This document shows positions 1-5,638 of a stretch of 6,516 nucleotides of DNA, one piece after another (within the stretch, counting starts at the first letter, position 1; every line of letters starts with the position of its first letter). The stretch is from CBDTTW01 sp965363675 (GTDB lineage: Bacteria; Bacteroidota; Rhodothermia; Rhodothermales; DASSAV01). A program made the translations under genes and the position numbers. The notes beneath the pieces are model-generated. The model worked only from the letters and a program-made list of their open reading frames with translations, did not search any database and was not told where the DNA came from. The stretch covers positions 1 through 6,516 of the forward strand of contig CBDTTW010000176.1 in NCBI GenBank assembly GCA_965363675.1. Reading direction: 5' to 3'.

Positions 1-1472
1 GCGAGGCTGTCGTAGCGGAAGGCGCCGGCGCCGCCGAGCGTCCGCACGGCGACGGGGGCGCCCCCGGCATCCTCGTACAGCTCTACGACAATGGGGGCAG
101 ACGCGCCGCCGGGGGCCGCGACGACGCCGCTCAGGCTGCCCCAGTCGCGCGCCGAGGTGGGCGTGAAGGTTTGCACGTACACCGTGTCGGGGCCTTGCAC
201 GCGCACCTGGTAGGGCCTGCGCCCGCCGCCCCCCGCCACGGCGATGAAAAACGTCGCGCCGTCGGTCGTGGAGGTCGTGTAGGCCAGCGGACTGCCGGAG
301 GTGTCGGCGACGGTGATGCGCGCAGCCGGGTCGCCGGGCGGCGCCGTAAAGCGGACGGCGGGCCGGAAATACGGCCCTGGGGCCTCGGGGGCAGGCTCGA
401 AGCCCGCGAAGCGCGCCTGGAGCGTGTCGGGAGCGGACGAGGAGACGAAGCGCACCCACGCCGGGGCGGCCGCGTTGCCCGCGCTGTCGAGGAGCGCCCC
501 CGGCGGCCACCGCACGGCCCCCGCCTGCGGCAGCGCGTGGGCGGCGTAGACGACGCTGCGGGCGCCGCCTGCCTGGTACACCTGCGTGACGGGCGCAAGG
601 GCGCCGGAGACGGTATCCTGCACCTGCCAGCCCTCGGCGGCGGGGCCGGCCGCCAGCACCGGCTCGGAGAAGCGCAGTTCGAGGCGCCCGGCGGACAGGG
701 CGCGCGCGCGCTGCGGCGTGGGCGGCAGCGTATCGAGCGCCCCGGCAAGCCAGAGGCGCCCGAGCGTGTCGGCGGCCGACGTGTCGGGCGTCAGGGCGGG
801 CAGCGGCGGCGCGGCGAACAGCTCGCCGGGGTCGGGGCGGCGGTTGCGGTTGCGGTCGGCGAGCGCAGCCACGAAGTACGGCTCGTCCTCGTTGAGATAG
901 CGGAACGTGAAGCGGCCGTCGGCGCCGGTTTGGGTGCGGTAGGCGGGGCGCCCGGCGGCGGCGCTCTCAGGGGCGCCTTCGATGCGGTAGGCGTACACGT
1001 CCAGGGCGGCGAGACCCTCGCCGGAGGCCGCCTCGACGACGCGCCCGGCGAGCATGCCCCGGCTGATGCGCGGGCCGGTCGAGAACGCGAGCGTGATCGG
1101 CGTCTGGAGGGGCACGCCGTGCGCGTCGCGCAGGTTCGTGTCGATGCCGAGCACGTACGTGGTGTTGGGCAGCAGCGGCTCGGTGAAGCGCAGGCGGAGC
1201 GTGCGGCCCTTCCAGGTGACCTCCGGCCCGGTCTCCGGCGCGGGCGTGATGGAAAAGGCCGTTCGGAACGAGCGCTGCTCGATGTACTCGGAAAACGTGA
1301 TGGCGACGACCTCCGGGACGACGTTCGTCGCGCCCGAGACAGGTTCGGAGCGCACCACCAGGGGAGGCGTGCGGTCCACGGGACCGCCCTCGGGCAGCAC
1401 GGGGTTGGCGCACCCCTGCCCGAGCAGCAGCAGAAGCGCCGCCAGCGCGAAGAGCTTATTCGGAGCCGCCAT
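1..1472 (-). CDS. Ig-like domain (SbsA/Big_5 type) surface lipoprotein, C-terminus cut by left window edge
   Basis: The minus-strand frame is open from the ATG at 1472 to the left edge, giving 490 codons with no stop, so the C-terminus is missing. The N-terminus is a short hydrophobic signal (residues 7-17, Leu/Ala-rich) ending in LLGQGCANP. Cys21 is the probable lipidated residue, although Gly and Gln at -3 and -2 are not a classical lipobox. Residues about 34-133 resemble a bacterial Ig-like domain: they open with DRTPPLVVRSEPVSGATNV and contain ITFSEYI, the usual signature of the SbsA/Big_5 family. Residues about 140-220 look like a carboxypeptidase-regulatory or prealbumin-like beta domain, with GRFTFRYLN followed by an acidic/Asn segment ADRNRNRRPDPGE. 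A second Ig-like stretch starts near 262 (LELRFSEPV), and another beta domain starts near 446. I infer an envelope-anchored beta-sandwich protein of structural or adhesive type; no enzymatic motif is visible. It starts 17 bases inside the preceding gene, so it probably belongs to the gdhA operon and is translationally coupled. No Shine-Dalgarno sequence precedes the start. Confidence 0.82.
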   Translation of the reverse strand, partial: MAAPNKLFALAALLLLLGQGCANPVLPEGGPVDRTPPLVVRSEPVSGATNVVPEVVAITFSEYIEQRSFRTAFSITPAPETGPEVTWKGRTLRLRFTEPLLPNTTYVLGIDTNLRDAHGVPLQTPITLAFSTGPRISRGMLAGRVVEAASGEGLAALDVYAYRIEGAPESAAAGRPAYRTQTGADGRFTFRYLNEDEPYFVAALADRNRNRRPDPGELFAAPPLPALTPDTSAADTLGRLWLAGALDTLPPTPQRARALSAGRLELRFSEPVLAAGPAAEGWQVQDTVSGALAPVTQVYQAGGARSVVYAAHALPQAGAVRWPPGALLDSAGNAAAPAWVRFVSSSAPDTLQARFAGFEPAPEAPGPYFRPAVRFTAPPGDPAARITVADTSGSPLAYTTSTTDGATFFIAVAGGGGRRPYQVRVQGPDTVYVQTFTPTSARDWGSLSGVVAAPGGASAPIVVELYEDAGGAPVAVRTLGGAGAFRYDSL

Positions 1473-2049
1473 TGCCGCTGCGGAGCGTGAAGAACAGGTA
1501 GACGCTCAGCGCCGAGGCCGCCGTCAGCACGGCAGGCTCAACGAAGCGCCGGAAGCGCCCGGCCGCCGGGGCGGCCCCCATCGTCTCGGGGAACGCCGCC
1601 GACTCGACCATGGGGATCTCGTCGGGGCGCAGCATGTCCGTGGCGCTGCGGGTGCACGCCTGGTCGGCCACCAGCCGCCCGTCGGGCTCCGAGAGCGTGT
1701 AGCGCAGGGCGAGCACGACGCGCCGCTCGACGGCGCGGCCGGCGCGGCGGTAGGCCACGCGCGCCTCATCGACGGTGTACCGAAGCCGGGGCAGGGCGGC
1801 GCCCGCCGAATCGGGCAGGTACGGGCGGCGGCCCTCGGCCTGCCAGCGCCCGACGAGGACGGGCCGCAGGAAGGCTGCGCGGGCCGGGTCGGCCTCGACC
1901 GCGAAGGCGTCGCGCGGGCCGGGGGCGCCGGCCAGGCATTGCAAGGCCAGCCCCCCGAACACCTGCGCGTTCGTTTGCTGCGCGCGGCACGGCCCGGCGA
2001 CGGCCAGCGCCCCGAGCGCGACGAGCAGCAGGCGACGCCGATCAGGCAT
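1456..2049 (-). CDS. Uncharacterised secreted protein with C-terminal membrane segment
   Basis: This is a 197-residue protein I cannot assign to a named family. Residues 4-23 form a signal peptide: three arginines, a hydrophobic core LLLVALGALAVAG, and a likely cleavage after CRA (residue 23) before QQ. The middle (about 40-150) has charged and hydrophobic alternation suggesting beta structure, for example LRYTVDEARVAYRRAGRAVE and VVLALRYTLSEPDGRLVAD. Residues 172-189 (PAVLTAASALSVYLFFTL) form one hydrophobic segment followed by RSGNGGSE. The protein would therefore be exported and held in the inner membrane by its tail, with most of the chain in the periplasm. The ATG overlaps the last 8 bases of gdhA, and the stop lies 17 bases inside the next gene; both overlaps favour a real, coupled gene. 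From memory, and unverified, proteins with a similar EP-x-hydrophobic-YLFF tail occur in Rhodothermota and Chlorobi-like genomes. Function is unknown. Confidence 0.75.
   Translation of the reverse strand: MPDRRRLLLVALGALAVAGPCRAQQTNAQVFGGLALQCLAGAPGPRDAFAVEADPARAAFLRPVLVGRWQAEGRRPYLPDSAGAALPRLRYTVDEARVAYRRAGRAVERRVVLALRYTLSEPDGRLVADQACTRSATDMLRPDEIPMVESAAFPETMGAAPAAGRFRRFVEPAVLTAASALSVYLFFTLRSGNGGSE
2042..2049 (-). promoter_or_regulatory. Stop/start overlap coupling gdhA to the downstream secreted-protein gene
   Basis: The ATG of the downstream gene (2049-2047) precedes the TGA of gdhA (2044-2042) in a different frame, giving an 8-base overlap. Only a weak purine stretch (GCGGGAT) lies upstream of this ATG. 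Such an overlap usually means that ribosomes finishing gdhA re-initiate, which implies a shared transcript. Confidence 0.6.
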
Positions 2050-3352
2050 AGATCCCGCGCATGCGCAGGGCTGCGGCGACCTTGCTCACGGCCAGCACAT
2101 ACGCCCCGATCCGCAGCGACACCGAATGCTGCTGCGCCGTGTTGAACACCGCCTCGAAGGCGTCGCGCATCGAGCGGTCGAGGCGGCGGTTGACGCGGTC
2201 GAGCGTCCAGAAGTAGCCCTGCCGGTCCTGCACCCACTCGAAGTACGAGACGGTCACGCCGCCGGCGTTCGCCAGGATGTCGGGCACGACGAGGATGCCT
2301 TTCTCGTTCAGGATGTCGTCGGCCTCGGGGGTCGTCGGGCCGTTGGCGCCCTCCGAGACGATCTTAGCCTTGATCTGGGCGGCGTTCTGGCGGGTGATCT
2401 GGTCCTCCTTGGCCGCCGGCGCCAGCACGTCCACGTCGAGCGTGAGCAGCTCGTTGTTGGTGATTTTCTCGGCCTCGGGGTAGCCCTCCAGGGTGTTCTT
2501 GTTGGCCGCCGCGTAGGCCATCATGGCCTGGATATCGAGGCCCTTGTCGTTGTAGTAGCCGCCCGTCACGTCGCTGACGGCCACGACCTTGAGCCCCTGT
2601 TCGCACAGGAGCATCGCCGCGATGGAGCCGACGTTGCCGAAGCCCTGCACCGCGAGGGTGCACTGCGAGGGCCGCAGCGCCAGGCGCTCCATGGCCGCCA
2701 GCGTCACCGTCATGACGCCGCGCCCGGTGGCTTCCTTGCGCCCGAGCGAGCCGCCGAGCGCGATGGGCTTGCCCGTCACGACGGCGTTCTCGGTGCGGCG
2801 CGCGTGCATGGAGTACGTGTCGAGAATCCACGCCATGATCTGCTCGTTGGTGTTCATGTCGGGCGCGGGGATGTCCCGCTCGGGGCCGAACACGTCGATC
2901 AGGTTGGCCGTGTAGCGCCGGGTAAGGCGTTCGAGTTCGCCGGGGCTCATCTCGCGGGGGTTGCAGACGACGCCGCCCTTGGCCCCGCCGAAGGGCACCC
3001 CGACGACGGCGCACTTCCACGTCATCCAGGCTGCAAGCGCTTTCACCTCTTCGAGCGATACGTCGGGGGCGTAGCGGATGCCGCCCTTGCTCGGCCCGAG
3101 CACTTCGTTATGGATGACGCGGTAGCCCTGGAAAACTTTCAGGCGGCCGTCGTCCAGCGTCACCGGAATCGCCGTAATATGAATGCGTGAAGGCGTGCAC
3201 AGGCATTCGTAGAAGCCCTGGTCGAGTTGCAGGATCTGGGCGGCCACATCGAACCGCTCCATCATGGCCTCGAAGGGGTTCTCCTCGCCCGAGTGGATAG
3301 GAGCGGGCTCTTTGTAAATGGCTCGCTCGTATACGTTGCGCTTGTTGGGCAT
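2042..3352 (-). CDS. gdhA: Glutamate dehydrogenase (Glu/Leu/Phe/Val dehydrogenase family)
   Basis: This is a complete 436-residue protein, normal for the hexameric short GDH family. It catalyses the reversible NAD(P)-dependent oxidative deamination of glutamate to 2-oxoglutarate and ammonium in the cytoplasm. The substrate domain shows GPSKGGIRY (Lys89), Lys113 in MTWKCAVVGVPFGGAKGG, catalytic Lys125 in the same stretch, and Asp165 in IPAPDMNTNEQ; these numbers coincide with those of Clostridium symbiosum GDH. The Rossmann domain has GFGNVG at 237-242, with Ser260-Asp261 at the end of the second strand. The Asp leans towards NAD, but the coenzyme cannot be settled by eye. The C-terminal segment LANAGGVTVSYFEWVQ (360-375) is the usual signature and carries substrate-binding Ser369. 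I chose the ATG at 3352 because it yields the standard N-terminus; the open frame upstream is only antisense read-through of the neighbouring genes. It is first in an apparent three-gene operon, with the next ATG overlapping its stop region. A leucine or other amino acid dehydrogenase is less likely given the length and the Lys89 context. Confidence 0.95.
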   Translation of the reverse strand: MPNKRNVYERAIYKEPAPIHSGEENPFEAMMERFDVAAQILQLDQGFYECLCTPSRIHITAIPVTLDDGRLKVFQGYRVIHNEVLGPSKGGIRYAPDVSLEEVKALAAWMTWKCAVVGVPFGGAKGGVVCNPREMSPGELERLTRRYTANLIDVFGPERDIPAPDMNTNEQIMAWILDTYSMHARRTENAVVTGKPIALGGSLGRKEATGRGVMTVTLAAMERLALRPSQCTLAVQGFGNVGSIAAMLLCEQGLKVVAVSDVTGGYYNDKGLDIQAMMAYAAANKNTLEGYPEAEKITNNELLTLDVDVLAPAAKEDQITRQNAAQIKAKIVSEGANGPTTPEADDILNEKGILVVPDILANAGGVTVSYFEWVQDRQGYFWTLDRVNRRLDRSMRDAFEAVFNTAQQHSVSLRIGAYVLAVSKVAAALRMRGIYA

Positions 3353-3383
3353 AGCTGAAACGCGGAGCAAAGGTTCAGAAGTG

Positions 3384-3405
3384 CGCCGCCGGCGCGCCGG
3401 CGGCG
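3384..3405. repeat. 22-bp perfect GC palindrome in the gdhA leader
   Basis: Every base from 3384 to 3405 pairs symmetrically about the centre between 3394 and 3395; the centre is GGCGCGCC and the flanks are GCCGCC/GGCGGC. The symmetry breaks at 3383/3406. It ends 31 bases upstream of the gdhA ATG. As RNA it would fold into a stem of about 9 bp with a 4-base loop. As DNA it could be a dimeric regulator site. It has no T tract, so it is not an intrinsic terminator. Chance occurrence is raised by the GC-rich background. Confidence 0.6.
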
Positions 3406-3447
3406 GATTACGGTCAAAGTACTTCCTTTCGGAGCGTTTGCACACCC

Positions 3448-3472
3448 GGCGCCATTGCGGCGCGCCTTTTTT
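3448..3472 (+). other. Short GC hairpin followed by six T, upstream of the methyltransferase start
   Basis: GGCGC (3448-3452) can pair with GCGCC (3462-3466) across a 9-base loop, directly followed by TTTTTT (3467-3472). The geometry is terminator-like on the plus strand, but the stem is only 5 bp and no plus-strand gene lies upstream. It could be a weak leader attenuator for the methyltransferase, an A tract upstream of the gdhA promoter when read on the minus strand, or coincidence. Confidence 0.3.
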
Positions 3473-3496
3473 CCCCACCGCCCTGCCGAGGCCCGT

Positions 3497-4315
3497 ATGA
3501 AGCCCCTCCCGGATCATCTTTTCGACGACGCCGCGCGCCCGGAGGCGTTGCCGGAGCGGCGGCGCAAGGAGCTGGCGATGCTCGGGCGCAGCCGCCGCCG
3601 CGCCGAAACCGGGCTGTACCTGATCGAGGGCGTGCGGGCGGTCGAGGCGGCCGTGCTGGCCGGGGCGCCCATCGTGGAGCTGGTCGTGACGGAGGCGGCC
3701 CTGGCGCAGCCGCGCGTGCAGGCGCTCGCGGCGCGCGCCGGGGCGCCGACCTTCGAGGCGTACCCGCGCCACCTGGCGCAGATCAGCGCCGTCGAGGCGG
3801 CCCAGGGCGTGCTGGCCGTGGCCGAGATCCGGCTGCTGCCCCCCGAAGGGCTCGCCGCGCGCCGCGCGGTCGTGCTGCTCGACGGCGTGCAGGACCCCGG
3901 CAACGTCGGGGCGCTTTTGCGCACCTGCGCCTGGTTCGGCGTCGAGGCGGTCGCCGGAGGACCCTCCACCGCCGACTTTTTCAACCCGAAGGTGGTGCGC
4001 GCCTCGATGGGCGGGCTGTGGGACCTGGACGTAGCGCAAACGCCGGATTTGGCCGCCACGGCCGCCGCCCTCTCCGAAGCCGGCTTTGCCGTTTACGGGG
4101 CCGACCTGGAGGGCGCGCCCTCGCACACGTGGGCGCCCGCCGAGCCGTTCGCGCTCGTGCTCGGCAGCGAGGCGCACGGCATCTCGGAGGCCGTGGCCGC
4201 CCGCCTGACCGGCCGCGTCGCCATTCCGGGCAGCCGCGCGCGGCGCTCCACCGAGTCGCTCAACGTGGCGACGGCGGGCGCGATGCTGCTCTACGAGTGG
4301 CGGCGCGGGGGCTGA
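3497..4315 (+). CDS. TrmH/SpoU-family RNA 2'-O-ribose methyltransferase
   Basis: This is a 272-residue SPOUT-class enzyme expected to transfer a methyl group from S-adenosylmethionine to a ribose 2'-OH in rRNA or tRNA. Residues about 24-110 match the SpoU substrate-binding domain (KELAMLGRSRRRAETGLYLI, EGVRAVEAA). The catalytic domain follows with the three trefoil-knot motifs: motif 1 LDGVQDPGNVGALLRT (Asn136 and the likely catalytic Arg142), motif 2 LVLGSEAHGIS (221-230), and motif 3 IPGSRARRSTESLNVATAG (243-261, Ser254 and Asn256). Motif 3 is a few residues longer than the usual form. Sequence alone does not separate an rRNA from a tRNA target, so no symbol is given. I chose the ATG at 3497, which has a GAGG five bases upstream. 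A TTG at 3455 would add 14 residues, but these fall across the hairpin/T-run region and look unlike protein. It is divergent from gdhA and probably transcribed alone, or together with ald downstream. Confidence 0.92.
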   Translation: MKPLPDHLFDDAARPEALPERRRKELAMLGRSRRRAETGLYLIEGVRAVEAAVLAGAPIVELVVTEAALAQPRVQALAARAGAPTFEAYPRHLAQISAVEAAQGVLAVAEIRLLPPEGLAARRAVVLLDGVQDPGNVGALLRTCAWFGVEAVAGGPSTADFFNPKVVRASMGGLWDLDVAQTPDLAATAAALSEAGFAVYGADLEGAPSHTWAPAEPFALVLGSEAHGISEAVAARLTGRVAIPGSRARRSTESLNVATAGAMLLYEWRRGG

Positions 4316-4322
4316 GGCCCTG

Positions 4323-4360
4323 CCGATGCGGCAATATCGGCCTGCCATTGTATATTCCGG
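4323..4360 (+). promoter_or_regulatory. AT-rich patch, possible ald promoter
   Basis: The 99-base gap before ald contains one patch that departs from the GC-rich background: CAATATCGG followed by CCATTGTATATTCCGG. TATATT at 4351-4356 could be a -10 element, and TATATTCCG partly fits the Bacteroidota TAnnTTTG box, but no good -35/-33 element is visible at the right distance. CCGAT (4323-4327) and ATCGG (4336-4340) form a small inverted repeat just upstream. Support is weak. Read-through from the methyltransferase gene is an alternative, as no convincing terminator separates the two. Confidence 0.3.
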
Positions 4361-4414
4361 AGCCCCCCTGACCCCATCGCTTTCCGCGCGGGCCTTGCCC
4401 CTGCGCCTGCACCC

Positions 4415-5638
4415 ATGGAGATTCCCGCGCTCAAAGGGCTTACCATCGAGAAAGGCATCATGACGATGGAGAAGCCCGCGCCGGCGCCCGCCGGGCGCCA
4501 GACGGCGCTGCGCATCGGCATTCCGTGCGAAACCTCCAACGAGGAGCGCCGCGTCTCGCTCTCGCCCGGCGCCGTGAGCGCGCTCGTGGCCGACGGGCAC
4601 CAGGTCTACGTCGAGCGCGAGGCCGGACGGCAGGCGCACTTCGGCGACGCGGCCTACGTCGATGCCGGAGCGGAGATGATCGCCTCGGCCGAGGAGCTTT
4701 ACAGCAAGTGCAACCTCGTCGTCAAGGTCGGCCCGCCCGTGGGCGACGAGCTGGATCTGCTCCAGGAAAAGCAGATCCTGATTTCCGCCATTCACCTTGG
4801 GGCGACTACGCCGCAGTTCCTGCGGCGGCTCATGGAGCTGGGCATCACGGGCATCGGCTTCGAGTTCATCCGCGACCCGGACGGCTCGCTGCCGATCGTG
4901 CGTATGATGCACGAGATCATGGGCTCGATGGCGGTGCAGATTGCGGCGCGCTACCTGGAGAGCAACGCCGGGGGCAAGGGCGTCATGCTGGGCGGCATCT
5001 CGGGCGTGCCTCCTTCTACGGTGGTCATCCTGGGCGCGGGCGTCGTGGGCGAGTGGGCCGCGCGGACGGCGCTCGGCTACGGGGCGCACGTCATCGTGCT
5101 CGACAGCGACCTGAGCGCGCTCCGGGCGCTCGAACACTACCTCGACCGCCGCATCACGACGGCCATGGCCTCGGGGCACTACCTGCGCCAGGCCGTCCTC
5201 TCGGCCGACGTAATCATCGGGGCCATGATGGCCGACGGGCAGCGCTCGCCGATGATGATCCAGGAGGACCTGGTGGCGGCCATGCGCCCCGGCTCGGTCA
5301 TCGTCGATGCCGTGATCGACCAGGGCGGCTGCATCGAGACGAGCCGCCCCACCACGCACTCCGAGCCCACGTACCGCCTGCACAACGTGATTCACTACTG
5401 CGTGCCGAACATGCCCTCGAACGCCGCCCGGACGGCTTCGTACGCGCTCGGCAACGTGCTGGCGCCGTACCTGCTCACGATTGGGCGCGCCGCCTCGATC
5501 AACGACGCGCTCTGGACGAACGCGGGCCTGCGCAGCGGGGCTTACGTCTACCGCAAGCACCTTACCAAGAAAAGCCTCGCCTCGATGTTCGGCATGTCGC
5601 ACCGCGACATCGAACTGCTGATCGCCTCGGGGATCTAG
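4415..5638 (+). CDS. ald: Alanine dehydrogenase
   Basis: This is a 407-residue cytoplasmic enzyme that reversibly converts L-alanine plus NAD to pyruvate, ammonium and NADH. The core begins at residue 33 (RIGIPCETSNEERRVSLSPG). The active-site residues known from Mycobacterium tuberculosis Ald have counterparts here: Arg46 (Arg15), Lys104 in NLVVKVGPP (Lys75), His127 in ISAIHLGA (His96), and Asp302 in AVIDQGGCIETSRPTTHSEP (Asp270). The nucleotide fold is VVILGAGVVG (203-212) with an acidic residue, Asp230 or Asp232, after the second strand. The C-terminal signature VPNMPSNAARTASYALGNV (330-348) is also typical. The protein is longer than the roughly 370 residues of classical Ald because of a 32-residue N-terminal extension, which I recall as common in Bacteroidota-type enzymes. 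The ATG at 4415 includes the extension. An ATG at 4460 has AAAGG four bases before it and would remove 15 residues. The related transhydrogenase alpha subunit and lysine/saccharopine dehydrogenases fit less well. The stop shares CTAG with the oppositely oriented korB. Confidence 0.93.
   Translation: MEIPALKGLTIEKGIMTMEKPAPAPAGRQTALRIGIPCETSNEERRVSLSPGAVSALVADGHQVYVEREAGRQAHFGDAAYVDAGAEMIASAEELYSKCNLVVKVGPPVGDELDLLQEKQILISAIHLGATTPQFLRRLMELGITGIGFEFIRDPDGSLPIVRMMHEIMGSMAVQIAARYLESNAGGKGVMLGGISGVPPSTVVILGAGVVGEWAARTALGYGAHVIVLDSDLSALRALEHYLDRRITTAMASGHYLRQAVLSADVIIGAMMADGQRSPMMIQEDLVAAMRPGSVIVDAVIDQGGCIETSRPTTHSEPTYRLHNVIHYCVPNMPSNAARTASYALGNVLAPYLLTIGRAASINDALWTNAGLRSGAYVYRKHLTKKSLASMFGMSHRDIELLIASGI
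5635..5638. other. Shared CTAG: overlapping stop codons of convergent ald and korB
   Basis: The palindrome CTAG provides TAG for ald on the plus strand (5636-5638) and TAG for korB on the minus strand (5637-5635). There is no intergenic space, so no intrinsic terminator can lie between the genes. Any terminator must sit inside the opposite coding region, or the transcripts overlap. Confidence 0.9.

Larger units (their letters stand above)
3353..3496. promoter_or_regulatory. Divergent intergenic region between gdhA and the RNA methyltransferase gene
   Basis: These 144 bases must carry the start signals for both the leftward gdhA operon and the rightward methyltransferase gene, since no gene lies between them. 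They contain the only clear non-coding structure in the window: a 22-bp palindrome and a short hairpin with a T run. On the minus strand GTACTTTGACC (about 3422-3412) resembles both a shortened Bacteroidota -7 box (TAnnTTTG) and a sigma70 -35 box, but neither has a matching partner element at the right spacing. I therefore name no specific promoter. Confidence 0.55.

Noticed and set aside
171..1490. Long open frame on the plus strand (439 codons) opposite the Ig-like lipoprotein.
   Set aside because: The translation is low-complexity Arg/Gly/Ala/Val with no motif. The minus strand in the same place encodes a signal peptide and recognisable Ig-like domains.
1054..3190. Further plus-strand open frames (1054-2145 and 1775-3190) opposite the secreted protein and gdhA.
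   Set aside because: They are shadows of the minus-strand genes. Their composition is skewed to Arg, Ala, Gly and His, and no domain or start signal supports them.
3411..3417. TTGACC on the minus strand as a sigma70 -35 box for gdhA.
   Set aside because: The position for a -10 box 17 bases downstream falls inside the all-GC palindrome, so there is no partner element.
3455..3496. Alternative TTG start adding 14 residues to the RNA methyltransferase.
   Set aside because: The added residues are encoded across the hairpin/T-run leader and are not part of the SpoU substrate-binding domain. The ATG at 3497 has a GAGG at suitable spacing.
4316..4345. Possible intrinsic terminator after the methyltransferase gene, from the AGGCC/CCGAT and ATCGGCCT pairing.
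   Set aside because: Pairing needs a bulge and no T tract follows, so it is not a credible intrinsic terminator.
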